A stretch of 64,000 bases of DNA. It comes from Prinia subflava (taxonomy: Eukaryota; Chordata; Aves; Passeriformes; Cisticolidae). Numbering within the stretch: the first letter of the stretch is position 1; the number at the start of each line of letters is the position of its first letter. A program made the position numbers and the translations under genes. Shown piece after piece: positions 22,447 to 35,759 of the stretch. Under the pieces are notes generated by a model. The model was not told the origin of the DNA and searched no databases. It worked only from the letters and a program-made list of their open reading frames with translations. The stretch is from contig NC_086254.1 of NCBI RefSeq assembly GCF_021018805.1, positions 29,387,300-29,451,299 of the forward strand. Direction: 5' to 3'.

Positions 22447-25400
22447 GTGAGTGCGGGGGTACCGGCCGGGCACCCCCGGCCTCGCCCCTCTTTCCTCGAC
22501 CCGCAGCCCTTCCCCATATCTGGGCGTTCGCTCCGGCCATAGGGACGCGGCTGTTCCCCGGGCCTACTCCGAGGCCAGGTATTGCTAACGGGGCCGAGAG
22601 CTCGGCTGAGAAACGGATGCGGAAGGCGGCTCCGGCCGCTCAGCGCACAGCCGGAGCCGCTGTCGCGGGGTCTGGCGGGCGGGCAAGTAACGGAGCCCCG
22701 GGGGCTGATAGCGACCCCCTCGTTCCCCGGGGAAGCCGAGCCCAGAGCCCCTGGCCGGGCGCGGGAGGAGCCGCCGTGGCTGTGGTTCCCGCTCCCTGGT
22801 GGGACGGCGGTACTGGAGCGCCAGGCGTGTGCCTTACGGTGGGGTGGGTGCCTCGGGAGAGCAATAAAGTTCTAACTCTTTAAACAATCACGAAATCTGG
22901 TGAAACCGTGTGTTTCACGAAGGAAAGCTCTGTAACTTCTTGTCAGTCCAAATCTTGCTCCCCAGGAAAAGGAGGGAAGCAAACCAAGCAAAACCTGGCC
23001 CAAGAAACAGAAAAAGTATTAGGGGAGCTATTTTTATGCGGGGCTTTTTTTAAACTAGAAGACCTTCAACTTAATGCAACAATTGGTTGACGTTATGCTA
23101 GCTAAAAATAATTTACTTTTCCTTGAACATCTATTTTTAGAATGTCCCATCTTCGTGTCTTCTGCAACTTGTGGGATCTTTTTTAGGGAGCAGGGGATGT
23201 CAGGACTGTTTATTTTTGGGAGTGGGGGCGGGTCTGGGCTGGTAGCGGAGCAAAGCCTGTGCCAGCCCTTCACGCCTCCCATGGCCGTCGGTCGGGGTGG
23301 TCTGGGAGCTCTCTGGGGGCTCAGCTCTCACCTGGAGAGAGTTAAAGGCTTTGTCTCCCAGTCTGAGCATTAAGTGATGGAACAGCAGCGTTCTGGAGGA
23401 TGGTGAATCCAGTGTTCATTTCGTGCTGCAGAAAAGCCCCATTGAACTTTGAGTAAGGGGCATGAGAGCAGAGGGAGAAACTGTAGATCCAGACTGTATT
23501 GTAAGTGTTCTCTTAACCTTGCTCAGGGAAACGCAAGGATGAAGGGTGACTTTCTGAGGCTGTTTACATCATGCAGAGGGAGTTCAGGTGATGGCTTTGT
23601 GGTGAGATGGTTCTTACCAGGCTGTGGTGACAGCACTGGAGCTTCAGAGAGGCAATTACAGCCCTTTCTAATGCTCCCACTTACACGTTAACCCCTGAAA
23701 AGCATCCAGGAACTTTGGATTATTATCCCAATAAAAAGAACAGAAAACTCTGTGCTGCAGGACAATGAAGAAGCTGCCAGGCTGAATTAAAGCTGCCTGG
23801 TTAGTTCAGCATCCTGTGTTTAAGTGGCAGCTGGTGTTGAAGCCCAGGAGAGGGCCCTGGAATTGCTGGAGCACATTCCCATGCAGCTGCCTCAGTCCTG
23901 GGGAAACTTCTCTTGCTTATTCCTGGTTGCCTGTCTTGTGTTCTGAGGCATGTGGATCAGCTGGCTTTGTATTTGTCTGCTGCTGTAACTTAGAATAGCC
24001 TTCTTGTGTCTGTTGTTATTTATTGTGCTTTCTGATCCTGTTAGGATTTGCTATAAGTAACATCTATAGCTTGTGAAACTCTGGCGGTGTGTTGTGATAA
24101 GGTATCATCTCCAGTTCACCAGGGCCTTATCTACATTACAAGGTGGCAAGAAAGAGCAGATCTCTCTGCTTTCCTCAGGATCCAGACTGGTTTGGGTTGG
24201 AAGGGACCTTAAAGCTGATCTTGTTCCAACCCCCATCACCATTCTGGGCAGAGACACCTTCCACTGGACCAGCCCTGTCCAACCTGGCCTTCAACACTTC
24301 CAGGGATGGGGCAGCCACAGCTTCTCTGGGCAACCCTTGTCAGAGCCTTACCACCCTCACAGGGAAGACTTTCTTCCTCATATCCAATCTAATTCTCTCA
24401 TCTTTTAGTTTGAAGCCATTCCCAATTGTGCTATCACAACCTTTCTGTGTCCCTGTCACTGTCCTTCTGTCCTTGCTACTCTCCAAAACTCCTCCATTCT
24501 CTCTCCCTCTGACCTTGATTTCTCCTCTTGGAATGCTGCATCCTGCCTCCAACACCATGTCCTGAATGGCTGCAAGGCTCCTTTGTCCAGGCAGTTTGTG
24601 CTGTTGGCACAAAGTTCACAGCTACAGTGAGACAAAGACACTGAACACGTGTGATGGAATCGTGTCAGTATTTTAAAGCTAATTTGGATTAGAGTGAGGT
24701 GTGAAGTTATTCCAAAATACCTATTGCACTTGCTGTTGGATCAGTCTTATTCTGAGATAGGAATGCTTGTTCCAATTTAGTGTAATCCTTTTTCAAAGCT
24801 AACTAATCTAAACCATGCCAAGGGACTCTTCTGGAACGTGCCAAAGTGTAGTTACTCAGAAGAAACCTGATGTCCAGGGGACCCCACTGCCTATTCCTCC
24901 CTGTGGATACAGCTGTGCTGCTCTGGAGGCACATTTAGGTCAGTGAGGGAGCAGACCTAGAAAGAAAATGAAGGTTTTAATTAAAAGCTGCCTTATAGAA
25001 GGAATTTGGGGCGTTTTTGCAAGCATGAAGATTAGATCCTCCTTTCCTCAGCAGCTCTGCAGACCAGGTGAAAGCTGATCCTGCAGAACGGGGGTGAGGG
25101 TTCCCTGGCTGGCTCTCTGCAGACACCCGTGTCGACACAGGAGGTGATGGATGTGGGGGAGAGCAGGGTCATGCCTTAAATCCACGCCGAGCTGTGTAGG
25201 ATTACACCGTGCATGTAATCACGCTTGGGGAAATGCATGCAGTGCCTGCTAATTAGGGAACGTCCCTATTAATGAGGAAAAATTTCCACACCTCCCTTCT
25301 GGTGGATGAATGCTGTGGTGGAGAGAAAGAATTTTGGATTGAGATAAATGTGGTTGTGCTGTCAAAATCATGACTGGGTGTTTTAAAATGCCTGCAGGGA

Positions 25401-27228
25401 GTGGGCAGCGGGTGTCAGGCTGTGCTTGGCAGAGCCTGCTGGGACTGCAGATGCCTTGTGGTGGGCACAGGAGTGATAAATCACCGGAGCATTCCTGGCT
25501 GATCCCTGTCCTAGCCCAGTGGGTGGGTGGAGGAGCAGGATGCCTCTCAGTGCATCACCCTCAGTCCTGTTCCGGGCAGGACTTGGAGGATATGTAGGGA
25601 TTTGAGAAGCACATGCCATGAGTTCATCTGACTGAAATGGACTTTCTGGAGTTTAGTCACAATAACTTTTATCTCCCTGTTGTCTCTTTCAAGAAACAGA
25701 GTATGAAACTGAGGCAGTGATACAATCCTTTTCTTTTCCTGACTATTCTTCTGTCTGAGATAGAGGAGAGAGAGAAGGGGTCGATGGTGAGGGTGGTGAC
25801 ACTAGGGAATATGGACTCTACACAGTAAAAAGCTGCAAACTGCAGCAGGGTAGCAGTGGGCACAAGGAGCTGTGAAACATGATGCCCAGAGCTCTGACTC
25901 TGACTAGAGAGGGTGAGGGGAGAATGCAGATGACGCATTTGATTTTTAAAAAAGTCTAAAGTGTTGACAGAAATTCTATCTTGATTAAGGGCAGTAGGAA
26001 AGCATTTGATTCCAGCCATGTCTCGAGCTCAGTTACAGTTGGTTTTGGCTCCAGTTCTTCTGTTTGCCTTCTTTGGGCCCTACCTTGACATCTTCCCAGC
26101 AGTGTAGCTGGTGCTTCTCTAATGACATTCTTGCCTTTAACTATCACAGCTCTGCTCTGGGGAGCTGGAGGCTTCTCAGTGCACCCATCCTCGGGGGCCA
26201 GTGGTTGTGACCAGCATGGTACCCCCTAAACTCTGCTTTGCTTTACTCTTGACCATTTTCTTACTTATTGAGGAACACCATCTGGGTTTTGAACCATGTG
26301 TGGTCTGCCTAGACAGATGGTTTAGGGCTGAGGCTATGTGGGTTAGGAATATGCTGCTTTGGAATTGCTTGGGTTCATAAAAGCAAAGTTCAGGTGATTT
26401 CCTTGGGGAGTGTTTTATAACATGCTCGTGGGCTTTGCCTCACAGCTGTTCAAGGCCTCACAAAAGCACCTTTACAAGAAGATTTTGTTATAATTTCAGG
26501 GTTTATAACTTTGTCACTGGCTTTATTCCTGTTCTGTTGAGTTTAATATCACCTGTTGACACAGGGACTCCTCTTGCTGTCAGTGCTTCATTAATTAACT
26601 GCAGGGACTGTTTGACACGGGTCACAGTGCTCAGTTTGTTTATAGCCTGGCCAGCCTCGGGCTAGTGCTGTGGAATGCAAGAGGGCCTGACACTGCCTTC
26701 CTTCTGACTGTTTGCCCAGTAAAAATGTTCTACAGAACCTTCTTCCTGCTTTGAAAATCAATTTGTTCTCTAGAAGAGCACCTTTGTGGCATTAGTTCAT
26801 GTTTGTAGCCCATCAGAGAGAGAGGCTCTGCATTGCAGTTCTCTGGAGTGAATCTCATCAGCTTTGTAAATCTTGTAAGGATAAAAACTCTTCTTTGTGT
26901 GTGATGGAAGGAAGTGCAAACCAATCACTCTCTGGAAAAGCTTTATACTTCTTAAAAAATACAATTCTAGCACCTACAGGTACAAAAAAAATCCCTTTCT
27001 GATGATTTTGAACCTGCAAATGTCAATAGTGGTGAAATCTTAGCTTTGCATATCAGCAGTAGAATAAAACTCTGCATTGCTCATGAGGAGTTCTGCCCAA
27101 AGGTGTGAAGTGCAAGAAGTGGGGATGTACCAAAGGCTGCCCCAATGCCTGTCCCTAGAAACTGCAGAGGAAGAGAGGTGGGGGATGATTCCACTGATAC
27201 CCTGTTGTTGTCTAAAGGGTTGTAGCAG
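22447..27228 (+). other. TPX2: TPX2 first intron (about 4.8 kb)
   Basis: It has no recognisable exons. It contains the end of the CpG-rich region, an inverted CR1 fragment at about 24180-24480, and a motif-dense patch at 25195-25295. The acceptor before the ATG exon is not clear; TTGTAGCAG ending at 27228 is a weak candidate. Confidence 0.55.
24180..24480 (-). mobile_element. CR1 LINE 3' fragment (inverted)
   Basis: On + it begins TGGTTTGGGTTGGAAGGGAC, then TTAAAGCTGATC and CCAACCCCCATC, followed by 'GGCAGAGACACCTTCCACTG', 'CCAGGGATGGGGCAGCCACA', 'CTCTGGGCAACCC' and 'CCTCATATCCAATCTAA'. This is a well preserved antisense CR1 tail. The following CT-rich 60-100 bases may be more of the same element. 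Confidence 0.92.
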
Positions 27229-27267
27229 TGCAGGCAGAGGACTCGTGGGGACAGTGGGACTGTGAAG

Positions 27268-30200
27268 ATGTCTAAGCCAGAATCCCGTTATTCTTTCGAT
27301 GTCCCAAACATCTGCATCGATTTTGCAACTCTGAATGAGGATGATGTACACAATGCAGACTCCTGGTTTGGTAAGTTGCTTCCAACCCCTTGAGTTGTTT
27401 CCTTGTTGGTTGACACCATGGTGTGATCCTTGTTTTGGGCCTGACTTCTGTACCAATTAATCATGATGTTAACTACATCATTCATTATGCAGGAGGCTTC
27501 TTTTATTCTGTTTTTTTTGTATTTAAATTTTGTCATCTGTAACTTGACTTTGTTAACCTCATAATGATATTCTGGGGTATTGTTAACAATTCGTAACTGT
27601 GTGTGTAGTCAAAGTCTTTTTCTCCTTACAGACCAAAAAGCCAATCTGGAGAATGTCCCTCCTGCAGAAAATCTGGCAAAGGCCTCACACTGCAGCCCTG
27701 CTTTTTCAAAGCCTGATGTTATCCTGTCTTCTGTCCCATTACAAGAAGTAGTGATGAGTAAGCTGGCATGGTGTGGCAGGGAGGGAATAAATTTTACCTG
27801 CTTTTCACTGGCAAAGTGGAAAGGCCTCTGGCTTTTGTGGGGTCATCTTCATAAACTCTTGTCTGCAAGGTCTCATATGGTTTTACTTGCTTCTGTTCTG
27901 TATGTGTGTGTATAGATGAGCTGACTCTTGCCCCTTTCTTAGGTGAGAGCAATGGTGAAGCAGAATGTGCCCAGGGCAACGCGATCCCTCAGAATATTGT
28001 TGGGTCCCTGGCAACCTGGAGAGCTGCTGCCCCTGCAGAGGCCCCTCAGAGGTGAAATATTTGTGTTCAGTTTGTACAATGATTGATGATGGTGTAAGCA
28101 AGCAGGATCTGCAGTTGTAGCTGTTCTCAGGGCATCCTGTGGGGCTGGAGTTCTCCAACACGGAGATCATGTATGGGGACACCTGATCTGCTGGCTAAGC
28201 TGGAGGGGCAGTCTCTAGGGTGGAAATGTAATGCAGTGTCTCACATACTTGTCAAATGAGACTCGGCAGCATCAGGAGCTTCTGGAATGTGAGGATATCT
28301 GAAACTGAGGTGGCTTATAAAGTTTCTTTGTTTATATCTGCAGAACTCATTCTTGCTATGAATGCAAGGGGTTCTGCATGCTCATATATAGCAAAGAATA
28401 TTTAATTTATGGATGGTTAAACTTTAATAAATCGTGCTGCATTTGGATTGTTGTGTTAAACACAACTTGTGTGGTGGAGTTAGGGGATGCACTGACATAA
28501 AAAGTGTTATCCAGGTCAGGTGTCTCCTCAGATCTGTGGGAAAACTCACCTCTGCTTTCTGTTCTATTCTAGACCAGGCAGGAAACTGGCTACAAAGCAG
28601 GGGAAAACACAGCAGCGCAAGCAGCCAGGCAGAATCAAAGCAGAGAGGATTGCTAATACCCTGGATAATAAGGAAGATGTTCCACCCTTGAAGAAAATGA
28701 GAATGTACGTCATCCAAGTCCTTCTGTTTAGGGCTGGGAAAAGGGATACAGCTGTTTCTTTGGGAAGGGTTTCCACCTGGCTGGGAAGGTTCTCACTGGA
28801 AGGCTAGGAGGTAGTGGCTGGAACTGGTTGCTGATGCTGGTTTCATGAACAAGAAATAGCTGTAAATGCTGAAGAAATTGCTCTGTGTGGAGGTAGAGAT
28901 GTGAATGAAATAAGCATGGGCCTCTTCACCTTCTTCCTTCTTACTCAGTGTCTGTCAGTTAGCTTTAAATTTGTCTGAACTTATCCATCCAGAAGTCATT
29001 AGCTATGAAAGAGTCACAGCTAAAATATTTCTCAAATTAACTTACCCACTGAAGTATCATATGGTGATAATCTTGAGGTCAGGAAACTGAAGTGTGGTCT
29101 TTGAAACACCACTGTACCTGGATGATCTACAGTATACCTCCCTTCTCCAGAAAAGTTCCAAAAACTCAGTAATTCATCTTCCCTTCTGCAGCCTTTGGGC
29201 ACCAGGGAAAGCTGGGTGGTCTATAGCTGGGCCTGGGGTGAGGTGTGCATGGTGGTGAGAACCACAGGTGGTCATTTATTTAGAACACAGTTAACTCAAG
29301 GGGCTTGCCCTAACAACGTTTTCTCTTAGTTCTGGTAGCAGAGAGAAGGTGACAGAAGCATCCACGAAGACAGAGGCCTTGCAGGATCCTGACCTCTCCC
29401 CAGGGAGAGGGAAAAGCAAACTGACCATGCCCTCCACGCCAACAATGTTGAAGTACGTGGCTTTCTTGTGACTTGTGTGCTAATCACAGTTGATTTAGGT
29501 GACAGGTCCTGGCTGAGTGTTTTCAGCTTCAACTTAGCATGTGATGCTATCACATTTAGTAAGCACTGGGTCAAGGCAACAATATTACAATGAAATGTAC
29601 TTCACCAGCTGAACCTGTGCACAGGAAAGCTTTTGCTTTTCGTTGGAGGAAAAACTTGTTCTTCCTAACGGATTGAGAATGCACACAGCAAATGAGTCTG
29701 CAGAATAGCAGCTAACTATGAGATTTCTTGAACAAACAAAACCCAAGCAGATCTCTTCTAAAGAGGATGTTTTTATAACTGGTGAAGGTCCTGCAGTGAG
29801 ACTGGAGATAAGCATGTTCCTTGCACTAACATCATGCTAATAACCAGGGAAGCAGGAAGACATATCTTAGTTGATAATGTATTTCTGCAGGAGGACCAAA
29901 CCTTCTAGCAAGCCGAAGAGTACAGAGGAGCAGGAGCTGGAAAAGATGCAGCAGTTGCAGCAGGAGGTTATGGAGCTGCGGAAGAAGAACGAGGAGTCTC
30001 TGAAAGCAGCTATTGCTGGAGCAGGTGGGCTCTGCCTGAATTGCTGAATGAAGCTGCATTAGGCTCAGCTGGAGAGTGCTGCACAGAGCTGTGCATTTGT
30101 GCATTGAAAACAAGCATTTCACACTTTGTAATAAATATTAGGAGCTGTTTGATGTAGATCAGCCCCTAAACTGCCTGGAAACAGGTGTGTTTGGGTTATG

Positions 30201-33200
30201 TCATGTTCTGAAAAGTTTAAGATGAGTTGTCAAAAAACTTACCTAGTTTTAGAAATTAACTGCTTGTTTATTTCCACAAATCCTACCCCACAGCAAAAGC
30301 TGCCAGTCCTTACATGTTCTTTTCTTCTAGTACAACCCTTGAAGAGACCTGTTGGTCAAGTAACAAAGCCAATTGATTTCCACTTCTGCACGGAGAATAG
30401 AATTAAACAGAATGCGGAAAGCCAGCCTGGGAACGAGTACAAGGAGCTGGATTTTGCAGCAGTCCTGAGGAAGCATCCCCCTTCTCCGGTGAGAGCCAGA
30501 GTGTTGCCGGCACTCAGCTCACTGATTCTTGCCATCACCTCCCTGCTGCTTTTGCAATGCTTGGGCTGATACCCACAGAGAGGTTACCACAGGAGAGGCA
30601 GGTGTTGTGCAAATGTGACTGCAAACTTCCTGTGTGTCTGTGTTGCCACAAGACTCCAAAGAAACCTTGTGGAAAAAGGAGCCCTTTAATGTCAGATTTT
30701 CCAGTCATTCCACTTAGGGGGCTTTAAACTGCTTGATACAGTTTCCCAATATAACTTGTGCATGTTCAGACTGCTAACAGTGGTGTTAATGTGAGGTGTT
30801 ACCTTCTTTGCAGTGAGAGGAAGAAATGGATACTATGCTTCAGTGGGGAAAGGAAATGTCATCAAAGCCTCCTGACCATACTGACACTGGTTTTCTGTCT
30901 CCAGGTGCGAATGCCAAAAGGACCCACTGTCCCCAAACCTTTCAATCTGTCCCAGGGAAACAAAAGAAAACTCGAAGAAGCCACAACAGAATATGTGTCC
31001 TTTGCAGAGCAGGTAGAAGCGTTCCAAAAACGCACACCCCCTCGTTACCATTTGAGGAGCAGGAAATCTGAGGAAGGTGAGTGCTCCTGGCTGTGTCCAC
31101 AGACATGGTGGTAGAGAAGAGATGCTTTGACTACTCTTGAGTGTCTGTTGCAGGCCTTGCCATTAACTGCTGGTGTCTGTGACTTGAATTTGTAGGCTCA
31201 GTTTCCAAAAAGCCGGTGAAGGCTCGGCTCACACACCCCAAAACACCAGTGCTGCGAACAAAACAGCGCTTGAGACCTGTCACCTGCAAAACTGCTGCAG
31301 AGTTAGAAGAAGAGGAAATAGAGAAAATTCAACAGTAAGTAAGGGCTTACTCTAGTCCTCTAGGGGATGATTGTACCACACTGGAAATATTTTTTAGATC
31401 CCAAAATGTCACTTCTCTGGAATACTCTTTTTGTGTAAAAGTATGAGTAGCATACACCGTAGAGATTCCTTTAGGTTGTTCATAATTCTTTAGCTCTGAT
31501 TGTAGGGAAGTGAAATATCAACAATTCATTTTGAAGAAAGTGCTCTTAGGAGAGCTGATCTTGGGTTGAGTGCCGCTTGTAATGAGTGAAGCAACCCAAA
31601 TATAGCAATGCAGCCTGCATGCACCTGTAGGCAAAGGTTTGGATTTCTAGGAAAACAATCTATAAAAATTTCCTCATTAATCTTGCTGTTTTGAAGGCAA
31701 AGGAGGAATTGCTAACTAGAGCTGCACACTGACGTACAGTGTACAATTGGTGACTGTCTCCATTGTTCCTGCATAGGTACAAATTCAAAGCACGAGAACT
31801 CAATCATAAAATCTTTGAGGGTGGGCCACTCTTGCCCAAGAAACCCACTGTGAAGGAGCTCACCCAACCCATTGGCTTTCAGCTGGAAGTAGAAAAAAGG
31901 ATTCAGGAACGTGAGAGTAAGAAGCAGCAGGAGGAAGAGCGCTTCGAATTCCATTCCAGGCCATGTCCCACAAAAATCCTGGAGGATGTTGTGGTAAGAA
32001 ACTTAATAACACTCAGGCTTGGGAACTGGACCTCAGGTGGCAATGAGCTTCAAAAGGTTTGTAGCTATGTTGCATTATGTGTTCAATGATCTTAGTAAAC
32101 AGTGTCTGTCATTAGGTAAGAACTGCGGTAGGTACGTCCTGTGCTGTCAGGTTGTTTCTCTGAGGCATTTTCTTGGCACTTGGCCTTGGGTAACTTCTTA
32201 CTGGCTCTTCTGAACAGGGTGTTCCAGAGAAGAAAACACTTCCTGTTACAATCCCCAAGTCTCCAGCCTTCACTCTGAGGAGCAGGACCCGTGTGTCTGG
32301 CAGAGAGGAGGAAAAGGTAACAGTTGTGATGAGGCTGGAGCCACGCCCAGGTCTCCCTGCAGTGCCTGCCATGCCTCTGGATGTGGGTGGGATGCTCTGG
32401 GGCTGGAAGCCCCTTCCTTCCCTCTTGTGAGCAGTTCCTCCAGTGGTTACCTTTGCCTGTGCTTCACTTCAAGCAATCTGGTTATTGCTAGTCATTTTAC
32501 AGAGACTGAATTCTCACTAAAACTGAAATAGTTTAAATGCTAGGGTACTGATGAGGACTTCTGAGGTGTTGCTGCTATGAATAAGGAAAGTTAACTGCTT
32601 AGATTTCTCGTACTTCCCTATTCTGTCACTGAAGGCAGATGTTACACATGACCTTTCTTCTTCCTGAGGCTGGGAGCAGGATTCTGAAAGCTTCACATGC
32701 TTCTTCCTTTCCTTCTTGTCAAGAGGATATTAAATAATTACACTCTAATTTGGATGACTACTAGAATTGAGAGTGGTTTCAAACAAGGAAGAATTTGGCC
32801 TGTGGTTCAGGATGCCAGTAAACTGGTACTTCTTGTATTCCTAATTTTTGCAGTGTCCATTGTTTGTGTGACCCTGCTGTGCCCCTTATTAAAGGAGCTC
32901 ATTCAAAGCTCTTTGTGGCTTTGCAGGAGTTGCAGCCAATACTAAAGTAAAAAATCAGATCATAATGCTAATATCCCTTTAGGAAAAAGAGGAGATGGCT
33001 GTGATCAAAGCTAATCCTATGCCACACTATGGAGTGCCCTTCAAACCCAAAATGCCAGAGCAGAGGCACGTGGAAGTTTGCCCCTTCTCTTTTGATGCCC
33101 GGGACAGAGAGCGACAAATACAAAAAGAGAAAAAAATAGAAGAACTACAAAAGGAAGAGGTAAGAATTAAAAGCTACCTTGGATTCCACTCCTTCAGTAA

Positions 33201-35475
33201 AAAGAGTGTGATAGGATTTGCTGTTGTCTATTAAACTTCCAAGGAAAGGACAAGTAATATTTGGAGTTGTTTATTTCAGGTGCCAAAGTTCAAAGCGCTG
33301 CCTTTGCCTGACTTTGACCAAGTTAAACTGCCAGAAAAGAAGGTCAAAACCCCAACTCAGCCTGAACCATTCCATCTGCAGGTGGATGAACGAGGAGCTG
33401 CCAAGCTCCAGAGCTGGAAACAGCAGGTAGGATGAAAAGGATAATGGGAATGACCAGACTTAAATCAACTGGTGGACTACAAAAACTGCCCTCCTTGAAT
33501 TGAATCAGTAGCTGAGTTGGAGCAAGGAATTTTTCTGTACTTAGCATGAGACTTGTGCTATGGGTTAAGGATTGGTCAATAGTTTGTTTTTATTCTTCTC
33601 ATTTTATGGTAAATGATGGGATTTACCACAACTGTATGAACAGCTGTGGATTGTTTTCTAAGCAGCAGCTCTGTGCAGCTGAATCCCTTTGCTGACTATC
33701 TCCAGGAATTTGACACATAAATAATAGACTGCTTTTCTGATATGAAGTCTGCAGTGGACACCTAAAACTTTCTTCAAGCTATTTTTGGCAAAGCAACTCT
33801 CAGGCAATAAGCGATGCCACTTTTTGGCTTTAATATAATATGATTTTCTGTGGAAATGATTTGACTAAGTCAGCATGGCTTTTCCAGTGTAGGGAACAGT
33901 AGAGTCTGGGTCAGAGGGAGATGGTCTCTTTCTGCTTGGCACTGGACATGCTCTCATCTCTTGCAGCTTAAAGAGGACTTGAAAAGGCAGAAAGAGGCAG
34001 CATGTTTTAAAGCTCGTCCCAACACAGTGACGTCCCAGGAGCCTTTTGTGCCCAAAAAGGAACATAAGATGCTATCAGGTAGAGTTGCAAGTACTTGCTA
34101 CATGGGCTTGGCTGATAGCTGAGAACTGATGCAATTAAGTGATGTTTTTCCTGGCTGTTACCTCTTCTTCATCAGCACAGCCAATAGTGCCCTGCATTTA
34201 ATCAACTAATTGCCTAACAGTTTGTATCCCCTGGGAGCAGGGGGATTTCCTCTCCGCCCCCCTGTCCTGCCTCCAGCATGGCAGCTGTATTTAGCAACTC
34301 TGCTGCAATTGGCAGATGATTGATGTGTGCCAGCTTAGGATAAGGGTACTGAGAATGTGAGGAGCTCCCTGCAGAGACAGCTGGCATTTCTGCAGTGCTG
34401 TCACTCTTTCCTTCCCGTCTCTAATGAGAAGAAGGCATCTACTGCATGGGTAGACTGAGATTTGTAGAGCATAAAACCAGCCAAAAGCTTGTTTGTACTA
34501 ACAATTGTGTGCTTGCTCCCTCCCATGAGAACACCCATGACGGGGTGACATCTGCATTAACACTGCTCACGTCTGGGAGTAAAGTTTTCTCTTTTCCTGA
34601 AGCCTGGAGGTATCTCCCAACCACCCTTGCCAAGGGGAAGCTCTCCAAAGGGAGGCTTCCATTGACATTAGTACTGCTCTGCTTTACCTGACTGTCTTTG
34701 AACCAATGTTATCTCCTCTATTTCTAAACTTAGAGAGCCTTTCTGGTTCTGTAGTTCCTGAAAGCTTTGAGCTGGCAACAGAAAGAAGAGCAAAAGAACG
34801 GCAAGAATTTGAAAAGCGATTGGCAGACGCAGAAGCCCAAAGGGAGAGGTATGAGGAGCAGATCAGGCAGCTACAAGAGGAGCGTGAAAAGGAAGAAGTT
34901 GCTAAGCTAAGACAAGAAATGGTAAGTGAGCTGTTTCTGAGCAAGGGCTGTAAAGTAACCCAAAGGAATGTGGGAATATCCTTACGGAGCTAATGTCACA
35001 GTTGAGCTGTGCTAGAACTGCCTTTTCAAGGTTTCCTTTTGCAAACTGATGACTCACTAACTTCACAACTGGCTTAAAAAAACCAAACCTACAAAACTAT
35101 GCAAACAAAGAAGGCAGCTGTGCTGAGAGGACTGAGCTTTGGAGCCGCACATGTGTTGTTATCAAAGCAGAATGATCTTAGTAAAACCAACAACCCCAAA
35201 ATGTGCTGTGCCTTTTCCCACTCCAGTGCCCAGGGTGGTGTGGTGGTCTCAGGCAGATTGTGGCCTGCCTTCACGCCATCCACAGCTCACCTGCAAATTT
35301 CAACTTCATCATAACTGCAACCATTTGCTTTGTTTTGCCCTTGCTTATATTTATTTTTTCACAGGTTCACAAGGCAAACCCAATACGCAAATACCGCAGC
35401 GTAGAAGTGAAGCCCAGTGATCAACCACTGACTATGCCAAAGTCTCCCAACTTCTCAGACAGATTCCGATGCTGA
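27268..35475 (+). CDS. TPX2: TPX2, spindle assembly factor and Aurora A activator
   Basis: TPX2 binds and activates Aurora A, nucleates microtubules near chromatin and binds kinesin-5. Coding exons: 27268-27370, 27632-27757, 27943-28051, 28573-28704, 29330-29452, 29891-30024, 30331-30488, 30905-31076, 31196-31334, 31777-31993, 32218-32316, 32983-33159, 33280-33426, 33967-34078, 34734-34921, 35365-35475. They total 2247 bases, 748 residues; human TPX2 has 747. All phases close. The N-terminus ([16 protein letters not shown], then NADSWF) matches the Aurora A-binding segment. A Lys/Glu-rich coiled coil follows in exon 6 of this list, then TPX2-family blocks such as [41 protein letters not shown] and HYGVPFKP. 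The C-terminus [17 protein letters not shown] matches the kinesin-5-interacting end. The ATG is chosen because the conserved Aurora A motif follows at once. No KEN tripeptide is present. Residues about 40-200 diverge strongly from human. Confidence 0.97.
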
Positions 35476-35728
35476 TGAGCATCCACGTGATAACTAGAGG
35501 GAGATCCCATCCCTCTCCACTCCCTTGGTAGGAGAGAGGGAGCAGTTGTTTTTCCATGACCGCTCAGTCTGAACTCCTATGCTTGGTTCCATTGTTGTAC
35601 TGAGTAGTTAAACTCCACCTGAGCCATGGCATTTCAGCAGTGCCTCCTGGCCTTGCTGTGTATCCAGACCCCTTCTGCTCTAGAGACTAAACCAGGTTTT
35701 GATATTGCATACAGATATTGTGTACCTA

Positions 35729-35734
35729 AATAAA
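35729..35734 (+). terminator. TPX2: Poly(A) signal of TPX2
   Basis: AATAAA lies 254 bases after the TPX2 stop. It is followed by a T/G-rich stretch (CTTGCTGTCTCTGGC), as expected for a cleavage site near 35750. Confidence 0.75.
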
Positions 35735-35759
35735 AATTCCTAATCTGCTTGCTGTCTCT

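Larger units (their letters stand above)
20440..22830. promoter_or_regulatory. CpG-rich bidirectional promoter region, BCL2L1 (-) / TPX2 (+)
   Basis: CpG density is clearly high at about 20440-21690 and again at 22140-22830, compared with the flanking introns. GC-box-like GGGGCGG and CCGCCC words are common. The two genes start here and diverge: BCL2L1 from the left part and TPX2 from the right. The middle (about 21700-22100) is less CpG-rich and may separate two promoters. Confidence 0.75.
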
